Source of the DNA: Oscillospiraceae bacterium | GTDB taxonomy: Bacteria > Bacillota > Clostridia > Oscillospirales > Ruminococcaceae | Length of the DNA stretch: 5,401 bases | Direction of reading: 5' to 3' | NCBI GenBank assembly: GCA_017451665.1 | Contig: JAFTNX010000235.1 | Span: 1-5,401, forward strand | Shown here: positions 1-5,401 of the stretch, piece by piece | How the letters are laid out: each line of letters starts with the position of its first letter | Position numbering within the stretch: position 1 is the first letter of the stretch | Notes under the pieces: generated by a model | What the model was told of the DNA's origin: nothing | What the model saw: only the letters and a program-made list of their open reading frames with translations | Database searches by the model: none | Made by a program: the position numbers and the translations under genes

Positions 1-429
1 ATCAATATGTTTTTCAGGAGAAAGTAAAATCTGGTTATCGTGCTGACCGTGTATATTCACAAGAAGATTTCCAATATCACGCAAAATTGCAACATTCACA
101 GTTCTTGAATTTATTCTTGCAATACTTCCACCGTCGCTGTTAATTTCACGGGAAAGGAGAATTTCCTTATCCTCAACTTCAATTCCATATTCATTTATAA
201 GTTTTTCAAGTCTTTCATCAACGTCAAAAAGCGCAGATACAACTGCTTTCTTACAGCCACTGCGCACAATATCTTTAGTTACACGCTGTCCGAGAACAGA
301 GTTAATTCCGTTTATGAGAATTGACTTACCAGCACCGGTTTCACCAGTAAAAACGTTAAGTCCTTCGCTCAACGGAATGTTAGCTTTTTCAATTACAGCG
401 AGATTTTCGATATAAAGTTCTTTTAACAT
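1..429 (-). CDS. recN: DNA repair protein RecN, N-terminal part (cut by the window edge)
   Basis: RecN is an SMC-like ATPase that acts early in double-strand-break repair and recombination in the cytoplasm. The reading frame is open from the ATG at 429-427 to base 1, giving 143 residues of a protein usually about 550-570 long. The N-terminus (MLKELYIENLAVIEKANI) is typical of RecN. A Walker A P-loop, GETGAGKS, lies at about residues 29-36. A Q-loop-like motif, IHGQHDNQ, lies at about 126-133 and fits the family's HGQHxxQ signature. The coiled coil, Walker B and ABC signature would be beyond the left edge. The ATG directly follows the argR stop (TAAATG), with AGGTGA at 440-435 as ribosome binding site, so its translation is probably coupled to argR. 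No frameshift or stop is seen in the visible part. Confidence 0.96.
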   Translation of the reverse strand, partial: MLKELYIENLAVIEKANIPLSEGLNVFTGETGAGKSILINGINSVLGQRVTKDIVRSGCKKAVVSALFDVDERLEKLINEYGIEVEDKEILLSREINSDGGSIARINSRTVNVAILRDIGNLLVNIHGQHDNQILLSPEKHID

Positions 430-440
430 TTACTTCACCT
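430..440 (-). promoter_or_regulatory. recN ribosome binding site inside the end of argR
   Basis: Read on the minus strand, AGGTGA (440-435) lies five bases before the recN ATG and within the last codons of argR. The argR stop TAA (432-430) directly abuts that ATG. A ribosome finishing argR would sit on the recN start, so coupled re-initiation is likely; this is inferred from layout. Confidence 0.75.
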
Positions 441-897
441 GACTTGAAATTTCCTTCATAGCATTATAAAACACGTTAGCGTCGTGTTCAGTTTTAAAAA
501 GCGCAAAAATTGTGTCGTCCCCTGCGATAGTGCCTACAAGGGCCTTGTAACCTGTATTGTCAAGCTTTGAACAAACAGCCTGCGCCATACCTGTGTGAGT
601 TTTAATAACAACAGTATTCATAGCTATATCAACATTAGCACCCGACTGAATGAAAATATTCACAAAAAGGTCCTCTGGGGATTTTGATTTATCCTTTGTA
701 GACGCAGGAATGTCGTACTTATACTGTCCGTTTGAACCAAGAGTTTTAACAAGCGAAAGCTCCTTAATATCACGGGAAACAGTCGCCTGTGTAACCTTTA
801 ATCCATATTTTTCAAGGCGTTCCTGAATAAGCTCCTGAACACCGATTTCTTCTTCGGAGATAATTTTTAAAATCAGCTTTTGTCTTTCTTTTTTCAT
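430..897 (-). CDS. argR: Arginine repressor ArgR/AhrC
   Basis: This is an arginine-responsive transcription regulator; family members form hexamers that repress arginine biosynthesis genes and may activate catabolic ones. At 155 residues it has the full family length. The N-terminal winged helix-turn-helix covers about residues 1-65, with the recognition-helix motif TQATVSRDIKEL at 36-47, whose Ser and Arg contact DNA in the family. A variable linker (about 63-75) leads to the C-terminal oligomerisation and arginine-binding domain, which carries KTHTGMAQAV (about 99-108) and the hallmark GTIAGDDTIF (122-131), whose Asp pair binds arginine in homologues. The ATG overlaps the nadK stop by one base and has GGAGG at 909-905, seven bases upstream. 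No arginine gene lies in the window, so its targets are elsewhere; its place before recN is conserved in Firmicutes. Confidence 0.97.
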   Translation of the reverse strand: MKKERQKLILKIISEEEIGVQELIQERLEKYGLKVTQATVSRDIKELSLVKTLGSNGQYKYDIPASTKDKSKSPEDLFVNIFIQSGANVDIAMNTVVIKTHTGMAQAVCSKLDNTGYKALVGTIAGDDTIFALFKTEHDANVFYNAMKEISSQVK

Positions 898-909
898 TAT
901 ACTTCCTCC
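895..909 (-). promoter_or_regulatory. argR ribosome binding site and TAATG overlap with nadK
   Basis: GGAGG (909-905) lies seven bases before the argR ATG (897-895). The nadK stop TAA (899-897) shares its last base with that ATG, forming TAATG. The spacing is ideal, fixes the argR start, and suggests translation coupled to nadK. Confidence 0.8.
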
Positions 910-1775
910 AGAACTTCCTTAAAAGGTTGCATAAGCTTTCTGTTTACAGATTTAAAGAAGCTACCACCCTTGATGTCGACAATTTCTACATAATCATCGG
1001 ACTTTAATATTTTTACATAATCATTATTTGAAAGCTTGTCAATTTCAACACCGTCGATATTAAGTAAAACATTTGCGTTGTTATTAGCTTTAAATCGCAC
1101 TTCGATAACTGAATTATCAGAAAATATCATTGACCTTGCAAACAAGGAATGTGGACATATCTGTGTGAATTCTATACAATCCATATCAGGTTCAATGATA
1201 GGTCCACCTGCTGAAAGTGAATAAGCTGTTGAACCAGTCGGAGTTGAAAAAACAAGTCCGTCTGCCCTGAGAGAACTTATAACATTATCATTTTTTGAAA
1301 CAGTAAAATCGGCAATTTTACATCCATAATTTTTAGTAAGTACAATATCATTAAGAGCAGTCACAACCTTAGTCGTTCCGTCTTCGTAGTAAACTTCAGC
1401 GTCAATCATCATACGTTTAACAAGTTCGTATTTGCCTTTACAGAAGTCATTTAGAAGCTCTATCTCGTCATGTTCAAGGGTAGCCATAAATCCAAGTCGA
1501 CCACAATTAAGACCAAGAAGAGGTTTTTTGAACTTTCTTGCAAGGTCAGAGCAACGCAAAATAGTTCCGTCGCCACCAACTGCCAGAATAAAATCACAGT
1601 CAGCAATAACAGAATCGTTATAAACATATTCAATTCCCTTGATTTCGCTGAAATCACGCTGGTACATCTCATTCATAAAAACTGTTGCGTTGTTATTTAT
1701 AAGAATTTCACAAGCTGTTTCAGTGTAATTTCTACAGTTTTTCTTATCAAGATTAGGAACAACGAAAAGCTTCAT
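897..1775 (-). CDS. nadK: NAD kinase (ATP/polyphosphate-dependent)
   Basis: NAD kinase phosphorylates NAD+ to NADP+ in the cytoplasm and is the only known route to NADP. The 292-residue length is normal. The catalytic motif GGDGT is at 67-71 (D69 is the expected catalytic Asp), followed by PLLGLNCGRLGFMATL at about 85-100. The NAD-binding N-D motif is in ALNDIVLTK (N142, D143). The second glycine-rich signature, DGLVFSTPTGSTAYSLSAGG, is at 172-191. The C-terminal beta-sandwich contains the usual LNIDGVE segment (238-244). The start is supported by AGGAGG six bases upstream, which shares bases with the tlyA stop codon. Sitting between tlyA and argR is the clostridial arrangement. NADPH made from its product is used by the MEP enzyme Dxr, so the dxs neighbourhood makes metabolic sense, though that link is inference. 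Confidence 0.97.
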   Translation of the reverse strand: MKLFVVPNLDKKNCRNYTETACEILINNNATVFMNEMYQRDFSEIKGIEYVYNDSVIADCDFILAVGGDGTILRCSDLARKFKKPLLGLNCGRLGFMATLEHDEIELLNDFCKGKYELVKRMMIDAEVYYEDGTTKVVTALNDIVLTKNYGCKIADFTVSKNDNVISSLRADGLVFSTPTGSTAYSLSAGGPIIEPDMDCIEFTQICPHSLFARSMIFSDNSVIEVRFKANNNANVLLNIDGVEIDKLSNNDYVKILKSDDYVEIVDIKGGSFFKSVNRKLMQPFKEVLEEV

Positions 1776-1781
1776 AAAAAG

Positions 1782-1788
1782 CCTCCTA
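1782..1788 (-). promoter_or_regulatory. nadK Shine-Dalgarno sharing bases with the tlyA stop codon
   Basis: The minus-strand sequence TAGGAGG contains both the tlyA stop (TAG, 1788-1786) and a near-perfect AGGAGG ribosome binding site (1787-1782), six bases before the nadK ATG. This is the strongest ribosome binding site in the window and clearly sets the nadK start. Terminating tlyA ribosomes would cover it, so some coupling is plausible. Confidence 0.8.
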
Positions 1789-2589
1789 TTTCATAATTTC
1801 AAAGCTGTTGTTTACGAATTTTTTAACGTCAAATTTAGATAAAAATGACACTTCCGGTCTATGATTTTTAATATACGCAAGGTATTCAATATTACCGTCG
1901 CCACCTTTAATTGACGAACAAGTAATGTTTAAAATTGTTATATCTTCATTTTCAATAAAAGAAAGCACATCTCCAAACATTTCGATATGAGCAGATTTGT
2001 CCTTGACAATTCCACCCTTACCGATATTCTTCTTCCCAACCTCAAACTGTGGTTTTATAAGAATTACAGCAACGGCGTTTTCTTTGAGCAGATTTTTAAT
2101 AACAGGCACAGCTTTTTTTATTGAAATAAAAGACAAATCAGCTGTAACTATATCAACTTTTTCACCAATATATTCAATTGAAAATTCTTTTACATTTACG
2201 CCTTCGATATTTATAACATCACTTCTATTTAAAAGTGATTTATCAAGCTGGTCATGTCCTACATCAACAGCATAAACTTTCCTCGCACCATTCCGGAGTA
2301 AGCAATCAGTAAAGCCACCTGTCGATGCGCCCAAATCAACGCAGATAAATCCATTTACGTCAATTTCAAAGGTATTAAGTGCTTTTTCGAGTTTTAATCC
2401 ACCACGACTAACGTACCTCAGCTGTTCAACAACAACTTCCAGCAAATCATCGTCCTTTACCATTAAAGAAGGCTTATTTGCAATTTCCCCATTAACAGTA
2501 ATGCCATTACTTTTGATTAACTCTTTGGCTCTTTCACGGCTTCTGACGAGGCCTTTCTCCACGAGCATAACATCAAGTCTTTGTTCCAT
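1786..2589 (-). CDS. tlyA: TlyA-family rRNA (cytidine-2'-O)-methyltransferase
   Basis: TlyA proteins transfer a methyl group from S-adenosylmethionine to the 2'-OH of cytidines in 23S rRNA and, in some forms, 16S rRNA; many are still labelled 'hemolysin'. The 267 residues comprise an N-terminal S4 RNA-binding domain (about 3-60, with RSRERAKELI and VNGE) and an FtsJ/RrmJ-like Rossmann methyltransferase. The linker motif is YVSRGGLKLEKAL (59-71). SAM motif I, VDLGASTGGFTD, is at 84-95, DLSFIS at 151-156 and IKPQFEVGK at 178-186. The Lys-Asp-Lys-Glu tetrad can be read as K66, D151, K179 and E235, with the same spacing as I recall for the Mycobacterium tuberculosis enzyme. No signal peptide or membrane segment is seen, which argues against a secreted toxin. 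The start overlaps the dxs stop (TGATG), with AAGGAG eight bases upstream. Confidence 0.95.
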   Translation of the reverse strand: MEQRLDVMLVEKGLVRSRERAKELIKSNGITVNGEIANKPSLMVKDDDLLEVVVEQLRYVSRGGLKLEKALNTFEIDVNGFICVDLGASTGGFTDCLLRNGARKVYAVDVGHDQLDKSLLNRSDVINIEGVNVKEFSIEYIGEKVDIVTADLSFISIKKAVPVIKNLLKENAVAVILIKPQFEVGKKNIGKGGIVKDKSAHIEMFGDVLSFIENEDITILNITCSSIKGGDGNIEYLAYIKNHRPEVSFLSKFDVKKFVNNSFEIMK

Positions 2590-2603
2590 CAGATATACTC
2601 CTT
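2587..2603 (-). promoter_or_regulatory. tlyA ribosome binding site and TGATG overlap with dxs
   Basis: AAGGAG (2603-2598) sits in the last codons of dxs, eight bases before the tlyA ATG (2589-2587). The dxs stop TGA (2591-2589) overlaps that ATG by one base, giving TGATG, a classic coupling arrangement. It supports ATG 2589 as the true tlyA start. Confidence 0.8.
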
Positions 2604-4433
2604 AATGGTCTTTTCAAGCTTTTCTACTGAAAATCCGAGGTAGTCATAAGCTTCAGCAATAGACATCTGCTTGACATAATCGTTAATTGCATAGCTTTTT
2701 ACGTTATTAAACTCAGCTGAAATCTTCTGTGAAACTGAGCCGTTATAATAACATTCCTCAAAGAAAATTATTGTTTCGTATTTTGATATAATACTCTTAA
2801 CCTCATCAGAAATCGGGAAAATATTAACCAGCTTCAGAAGGTCAACATTCTTAACATTATCAACTGCAGTCTTAACGTTATTATATAGCCTTCCATATGT
2901 CACCACAAGGCACTTGTTGTTATTATTTTCGTAGTAATAATCAGTCTTAGGTGTTGTATTCACAACCTGTGAATTTCCTCTTGGGTAGCGTACAGCAACA
3001 ATGCCTTTGTCTTTATAAACTGCATTATAGAGACAATGCCTTAATTCCTCATAATCAGACGGAGAATAAATCTTAGTATTCGGAACAGATGTGAGCATAG
3101 AAACATCAAAAATACCGTTGTGAGTTTCACCGTCGTCGCCAACTATTCCTGCCCTGTCAACGCCAAAAACAGCGTGAACATTACCGATAGAAAGGTCATG
3201 AATAAGCTGGTCGTAGCATCTCTGCATAAAAGTTGAATACACTGCAAATACAGGGATTTTCCCCATAACAGCAAGACCACCACAAAATGTAGCAGCGTGT
3301 TCTTCGGCAATTCCTACGTCAAAAAAGCGTTCCGGAAATGCTTTAGCAAAGTATTGCAGACCTGTTCCGTATTTCATTGCAGCTGTTACTGCGCATATTC
3401 TGTCATCAGATTTTGCAAATTCAACGAGTTCATTTCCAAATACAGACGAAAAGCTGTCTGCACTCACCACATCAGGGTTACCAGTCTGGATTTCAAAAGA
3501 GCCGACACCGTGAAATTCGCCAGGATTTTCTTCAGCAGGCGCATATCCCTTACCCTTTACAGTATTTACTGCAACAACAACAGGTCTTCTTTTTGATTTA
3601 GCAGCCCTGAAACCATCTTCAAGGTCTTTGAGGTCGTGACCGTCAATAGGACCTACAAAATCAAATCCTAATTCTTCAAAAATAGTTGTGCTGAGAACAA
3701 AATTCTTAAAAGCATTTTTAGAGCTTCTCAGAGTATTTTTAATAGGTTCACCAATTACAGGCACTTTATTAAGCGTTCTCTCAACAGCACCCTTTGTTTT
3801 GATATAGGTGTCCTTATATCTCATTGTAGAAAGGTACTTCGCCATACCACCTACATTTTTTGAAATACTCATTTCGTTGATGTTGAGAACTACAATAAGA
3901 TTAACGTCAGATTTACCTGCATTGTTAAGTCCTTCATATGCCATACCACCGGTAAATGCACCATCACCAACAACAGCTACTGCAAAATTATCGCTGCCAT
4001 TAATCTTCATAGCGCTTGCAATTCCAAATGCTGACGAAACCGAAGTAGAGCTATGACCTGTAATTACAGGGTCATGAACAGACTCGCAAGGCTTACAAAA
4101 GCCAGAAACTCCGTCTTTTTTACGTAGCGTTTTAAATTCGTTATATCTGCCTGTTAAAATTTTATGGGTATACGCCTGATGTCCTACGTCAAAAATTATC
4201 TTATCCTCAGGCGACTTAAATACTCTGTGCAAAGCAAGTGTAAGCTCAACCGTTCCAAGATTAGAAGACAAATGCCCACCATTATTTGAAACAGTTTCAA
4301 TGAGCATTTCTCTTACATTTTCGCAAAGTTTTTCACACTGAGAATAGTTTAATTTCTTTAAATCATAAGGCAGATTTAATTTATCAAAAGAAATATCGGA
4401 AATCAGATTTCCGTTTCTGTTATTCTTTTTCAT
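2589..4433 (-). CDS. dxs: 1-deoxy-D-xylulose-5-phosphate synthase
   Basis: Dxs condenses pyruvate and glyceraldehyde 3-phosphate to 1-deoxy-D-xylulose 5-phosphate, the first step of the MEP isoprenoid pathway, and also feeds thiamine and pyridoxal synthesis. At 614 residues it is complete, close to the usual 620-640. Domain I holds GGHLSSNLG (52-60; H54 matches E. coli H49), DVGHQAYTHKILTGR (82-96) and the ThDP/Mg motif from GDG (156-158) to N186. Domain II holds IAEEHA (375-380; E377 is the expected catalytic Glu), YSTFMQRCYDQ (399-409) and DRAGIVGDDGETHNG (426-440). Domain III (about 505-614) is weakly conserved. One oddity is Ile185 where the family normally has Asp in NDNEMS. A Tyr/Asn-rich stretch (499-506) links domains II and III. 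The start has GAGG at 4444-4441, seven bases upstream, and the gap to ispA is 14 bases. Confidence 0.97.
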   Translation of the reverse strand: MKKNNRNGNLISDISFDKLNLPYDLKKLNYSQCEKLCENVREMLIETVSNNGGHLSSNLGTVELTLALHRVFKSPEDKIIFDVGHQAYTHKILTGRYNEFKTLRKKDGVSGFCKPCESVHDPVITGHSSTSVSSAFGIASAMKINGSDNFAVAVVGDGAFTGGMAYEGLNNAGKSDVNLIVVLNINEMSISKNVGGMAKYLSTMRYKDTYIKTKGAVERTLNKVPVIGEPIKNTLRSSKNAFKNFVLSTTIFEELGFDFVGPIDGHDLKDLEDGFRAAKSKRRPVVVAVNTVKGKGYAPAEENPGEFHGVGSFEIQTGNPDVVSADSFSSVFGNELVEFAKSDDRICAVTAAMKYGTGLQYFAKAFPERFFDVGIAEEHAATFCGGLAVMGKIPVFAVYSTFMQRCYDQLIHDLSIGNVHAVFGVDRAGIVGDDGETHNGIFDVSMLTSVPNTKIYSPSDYEELRHCLYNAVYKDKGIVAVRYPRGNSQVVNTTPKTDYYYENNNNKCLVVTYGRLYNNVKTAVDNVKNVDLLKLVNIFPISDEVKSIISKYETIIFFEECYYNGSVSQKISAEFNNVKSYAINDYVKQMSIAEAYDYLGFSVEKLEKTIKEYI

Positions 4434-4447
4434 ATAAAAACCTCAAT

Positions 4448-5338
4448 TTAGTTTTTTCTTACAAGTAAGTATTCTGTTACGTCTTTTAAGAAATCATTAT
4501 TATCAAAATTTTCTACAACTTTTAATGCTTCATCAGTAAGAACTTTTGAAATTTTCTTTGACTCTTCAAGTCCGAGAATAGAAACATAAGTGGATTTTTC
4601 GCTTTCTTTATCTGAACCAATAGGTTTTCCCAATTCTTCAAAGCTACCCTCGACATCAAGAATATCGTCAACTATCTGAAAAGATCTGCCTACATTTTCA
4701 GCATACCTTTCAGCATAATGAATAAGGTCCTCTCTATCAGCAATCAAACAACCCATAACACAGGACGCCTTAATTAAAGCGCCTGTCTTAAGGCTTTGAA
4801 GTAAATTCAATTCATCAAGTGAAATTTTGCGATTTTCAGCCTCAATATCAATAACCTGACCACCAATCATTCCGTTAACGCCGATTGCAGATGACAAAAC
4901 ATTTACAAGTTTAACAGCAGTTTCAAATGAAATAGTACCGTCAAGTGCCTTGTTCGTAATGATTTCAAAAGGTAAAGTATTTAAAGCATCACCTGCTAAA
5001 AGTGCGATTGATTCAGGATAAACTTTATGACAGGAAGGTCTGCCTCTTCTGAAATCGTCGTTATCCATACAAGGGAGGTCGTCGTGAATAAGTGAAAAAG
5101 TGTGCACAAGCTCAATACAGCAAGCAATTTCAACATACTTTTTATAATCCCCACCACAAATTCTGCAAAATTCCAGAACAAGCATAGGTCTTAATCTTTT
5201 TCCACCAGCAGAAAGTGAGTATTCCATAGCCTCACAAACAGCCTTTTGTAACTGTGGCTTGTCAGCTGTAATGCTCAAAAGACATTCGTTAATTTCGTTC
5301 TGATAATTATTAAAAATAACCTGATTATTAGCTTTCAT
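4448..5338 (-). CDS. ispA: Polyprenyl synthetase, probably farnesyl diphosphate synthase
   Basis: This trans-prenyltransferase joins isopentenyl and dimethylallyl/geranyl diphosphates, most likely making C15 farnesyl diphosphate, the precursor for undecaprenyl and quinone-type lipids. The 296-residue length is typical of bacterial IspA. In order it shows GGKRLRPML (45-53), the first Asp-rich motif DDLPCMDNDD (86-95; DDx4D type) with RRGRP behind it (97-101), GDALNTLPFE (117-126), GGQVIDIE (159-166), KTGALI (184-189), the second Asp-rich motif DDILD (224-228) and SEKSTYVSILGLE (246-258). All Mg-binding aspartates are present. Phe81, five residues before the first motif, is a bulky aromatic where known C15 enzymes have Tyr, which favours a C15 product over C20. 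The C-terminus YLLVRKN is normal. GGAG at 5348-5345 lies six bases before the ATG. It directly precedes dxs in the same pathway. Confidence 0.95.
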   Translation of the reverse strand: MKANNQVIFNNYQNEINECLLSITADKPQLQKAVCEAMEYSLSAGGKRLRPMLVLEFCRICGGDYKKYVEIACCIELVHTFSLIHDDLPCMDNDDFRRGRPSCHKVYPESIALLAGDALNTLPFEIITNKALDGTISFETAVKLVNVLSSAIGVNGMIGGQVIDIEAENRKISLDELNLLQSLKTGALIKASCVMGCLIADREDLIHYAERYAENVGRSFQIVDDILDVEGSFEELGKPIGSDKESEKSTYVSILGLEESKKISKVLTDEALKVVENFDNNDFLKDVTEYLLVRKN

Positions 5339-5352
5339 ACACTACTCCAGAA

Positions 5353-5401
5353 TTACTTCACATCTGTTGAAGTTATTTTTGCCTTGGCATCTTCAAGTTC
5401 C
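5353..5401 (-). CDS. xseB: Exodeoxyribonuclease VII small subunit, C-terminal end (cut by the window edge)
   Basis: Only the last 16 codons before the TAA at 5355-5353 are visible, encoding ELEDAKAKITSTDVK after the frame is entered at base 5400. XseB is the small subunit of the single-strand-specific exonuclease VII, and its last helix typically ends in a Leu-x-x-Ala-x-x-Lys-Ile pattern like this one. The identification rests partly on that short tail and mainly on the very conserved gene order xseA-xseB-ispA-dxs in Firmicutes. The stop is 14 bases before the ispA start, so the two are very likely on one message. The visible part is too short to judge the rest of the protein. Confidence 0.75.
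   Translation of the reverse strand, partial: ELEDAKAKITSTDVK

Noticed and set aside
104..118. TTGAATTTATTCTTG in recN, another ARG-box-like sequence
   Set aside because: The two half-sites are only two bases apart, the right one is imperfect, and the site is within recN coding sequence.
647..662. TGAAT...ATTCA inverted pair inside argR, resembling an ARG box
   Set aside because: The half-sites are six bases apart instead of four, there is only one copy, and it lies in the middle of the argR coding region. In AT-rich DNA such pairs occur by chance.
1470..1796. Plus-strand open frame of 108 codons opposite nadK
   Set aside because: It lies wholly antisense to a well-conserved gene, has no recognisable domain and no convincing ribosome binding site. 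It is a by-product of the opposite-strand coding pattern.
1997..2275. Plus-strand open frame of 92 codons opposite tlyA
   Set aside because: It is antisense to the methyltransferase core, Phe/Ser/Thr-rich as expected from the reverse strand, and has no family resemblance.
1786..2589. Annotating the tlyA product as a secreted hemolysin
   Set aside because: The S4 domain, SAM-binding motif and Lys-Asp-Lys-Glu tetrad show an rRNA methyltransferase; there is no signal peptide or membrane segment.
3297..3601. Two overlapping plus-strand open frames (99 and 74 codons) opposite dxs
   Set aside because: Both mirror conserved Dxs coding sequence; the compositions (Cys/Arg-rich and Gln/His-rich) look like shadow translations, and no start signal is seen.
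5339..5352. Possible promoter or terminator in the xseB-ispA gap, and likewise at 4434-4447 and 1776-1785
   Set aside because: Gaps of 10-14 bases hold only ribosome binding sites; there is no room for a promoter and no hairpin with a T-run.

Overview
All genes in this window lie on the minus strand and run without a real gap from the right edge to the left edge. The order of transcription is xseB (3' end only), ispA, dxs, tlyA, nadK, argR, recN (5' part only). This is a well-known gene order of Firmicutes. The placing of an NAD kinase gene between tlyA and argR is, as I recall, typical of Clostridia, whereas Bacillus keeps its NAD kinase genes elsewhere. The AT-rich DNA, strong GGAGG-type ribosome binding sites and protein style (Lys/Asn/Ile-rich) fit an anaerobic clostridial bacterium, perhaps of the Ruminococcus/Oscillospiraceae group. 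The genus cannot be fixed from the window alone.

Layout. The right edge (5353-5401) holds the last residues of the exonuclease VII small subunit. Two isoprenoid genes follow: a farnesyl-diphosphate-type prenyl synthase (4448-5338) and 1-deoxy-D-xylulose-5-phosphate synthase (2589-4433). Next come a TlyA-type rRNA 2'-O-methyltransferase (1786-2589), NAD kinase (897-1775), the arginine repressor ArgR (430-897) and the first 143 residues of the DNA repair ATPase RecN (1-429), cut by the left edge.

The junctions are very tight. Gaps are 14 bases (xseB-ispA, ispA-dxs) and 10 bases (tlyA-nadK). There are one-base stop/start overlaps at dxs-tlyA (TGATG) and nadK-argR (TAATG), and direct abutment at argR-recN (TAAATG). 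Each start has a Shine-Dalgarno sequence, usually inside the previous gene. I see no internal promoter, terminator, RNA gene, repeat, mobile element or CRISPR array, so the simplest reading is one polycistronic message whose promoter and terminator lie outside the window.

The functions are mostly housekeeping. Dxs opens the MEP pathway, IspA makes the C15 prenyl diphosphate from its end products, and NAD kinase supplies the NADP pool whose reduced form is used by the next MEP enzyme. TlyA modifies rRNA, while XseB and RecN serve DNA repair. ArgR is the odd member: a regulator of arginine metabolism with no arginine gene next to it. I do not see a previously undescribed system here. The best points for a second look are an Ile in place of the usual Asp beside the Mg/ThDP-binding Asn of Dxs, the divergent Dxs C-terminal domain, and the product length of the prenyl synthase.
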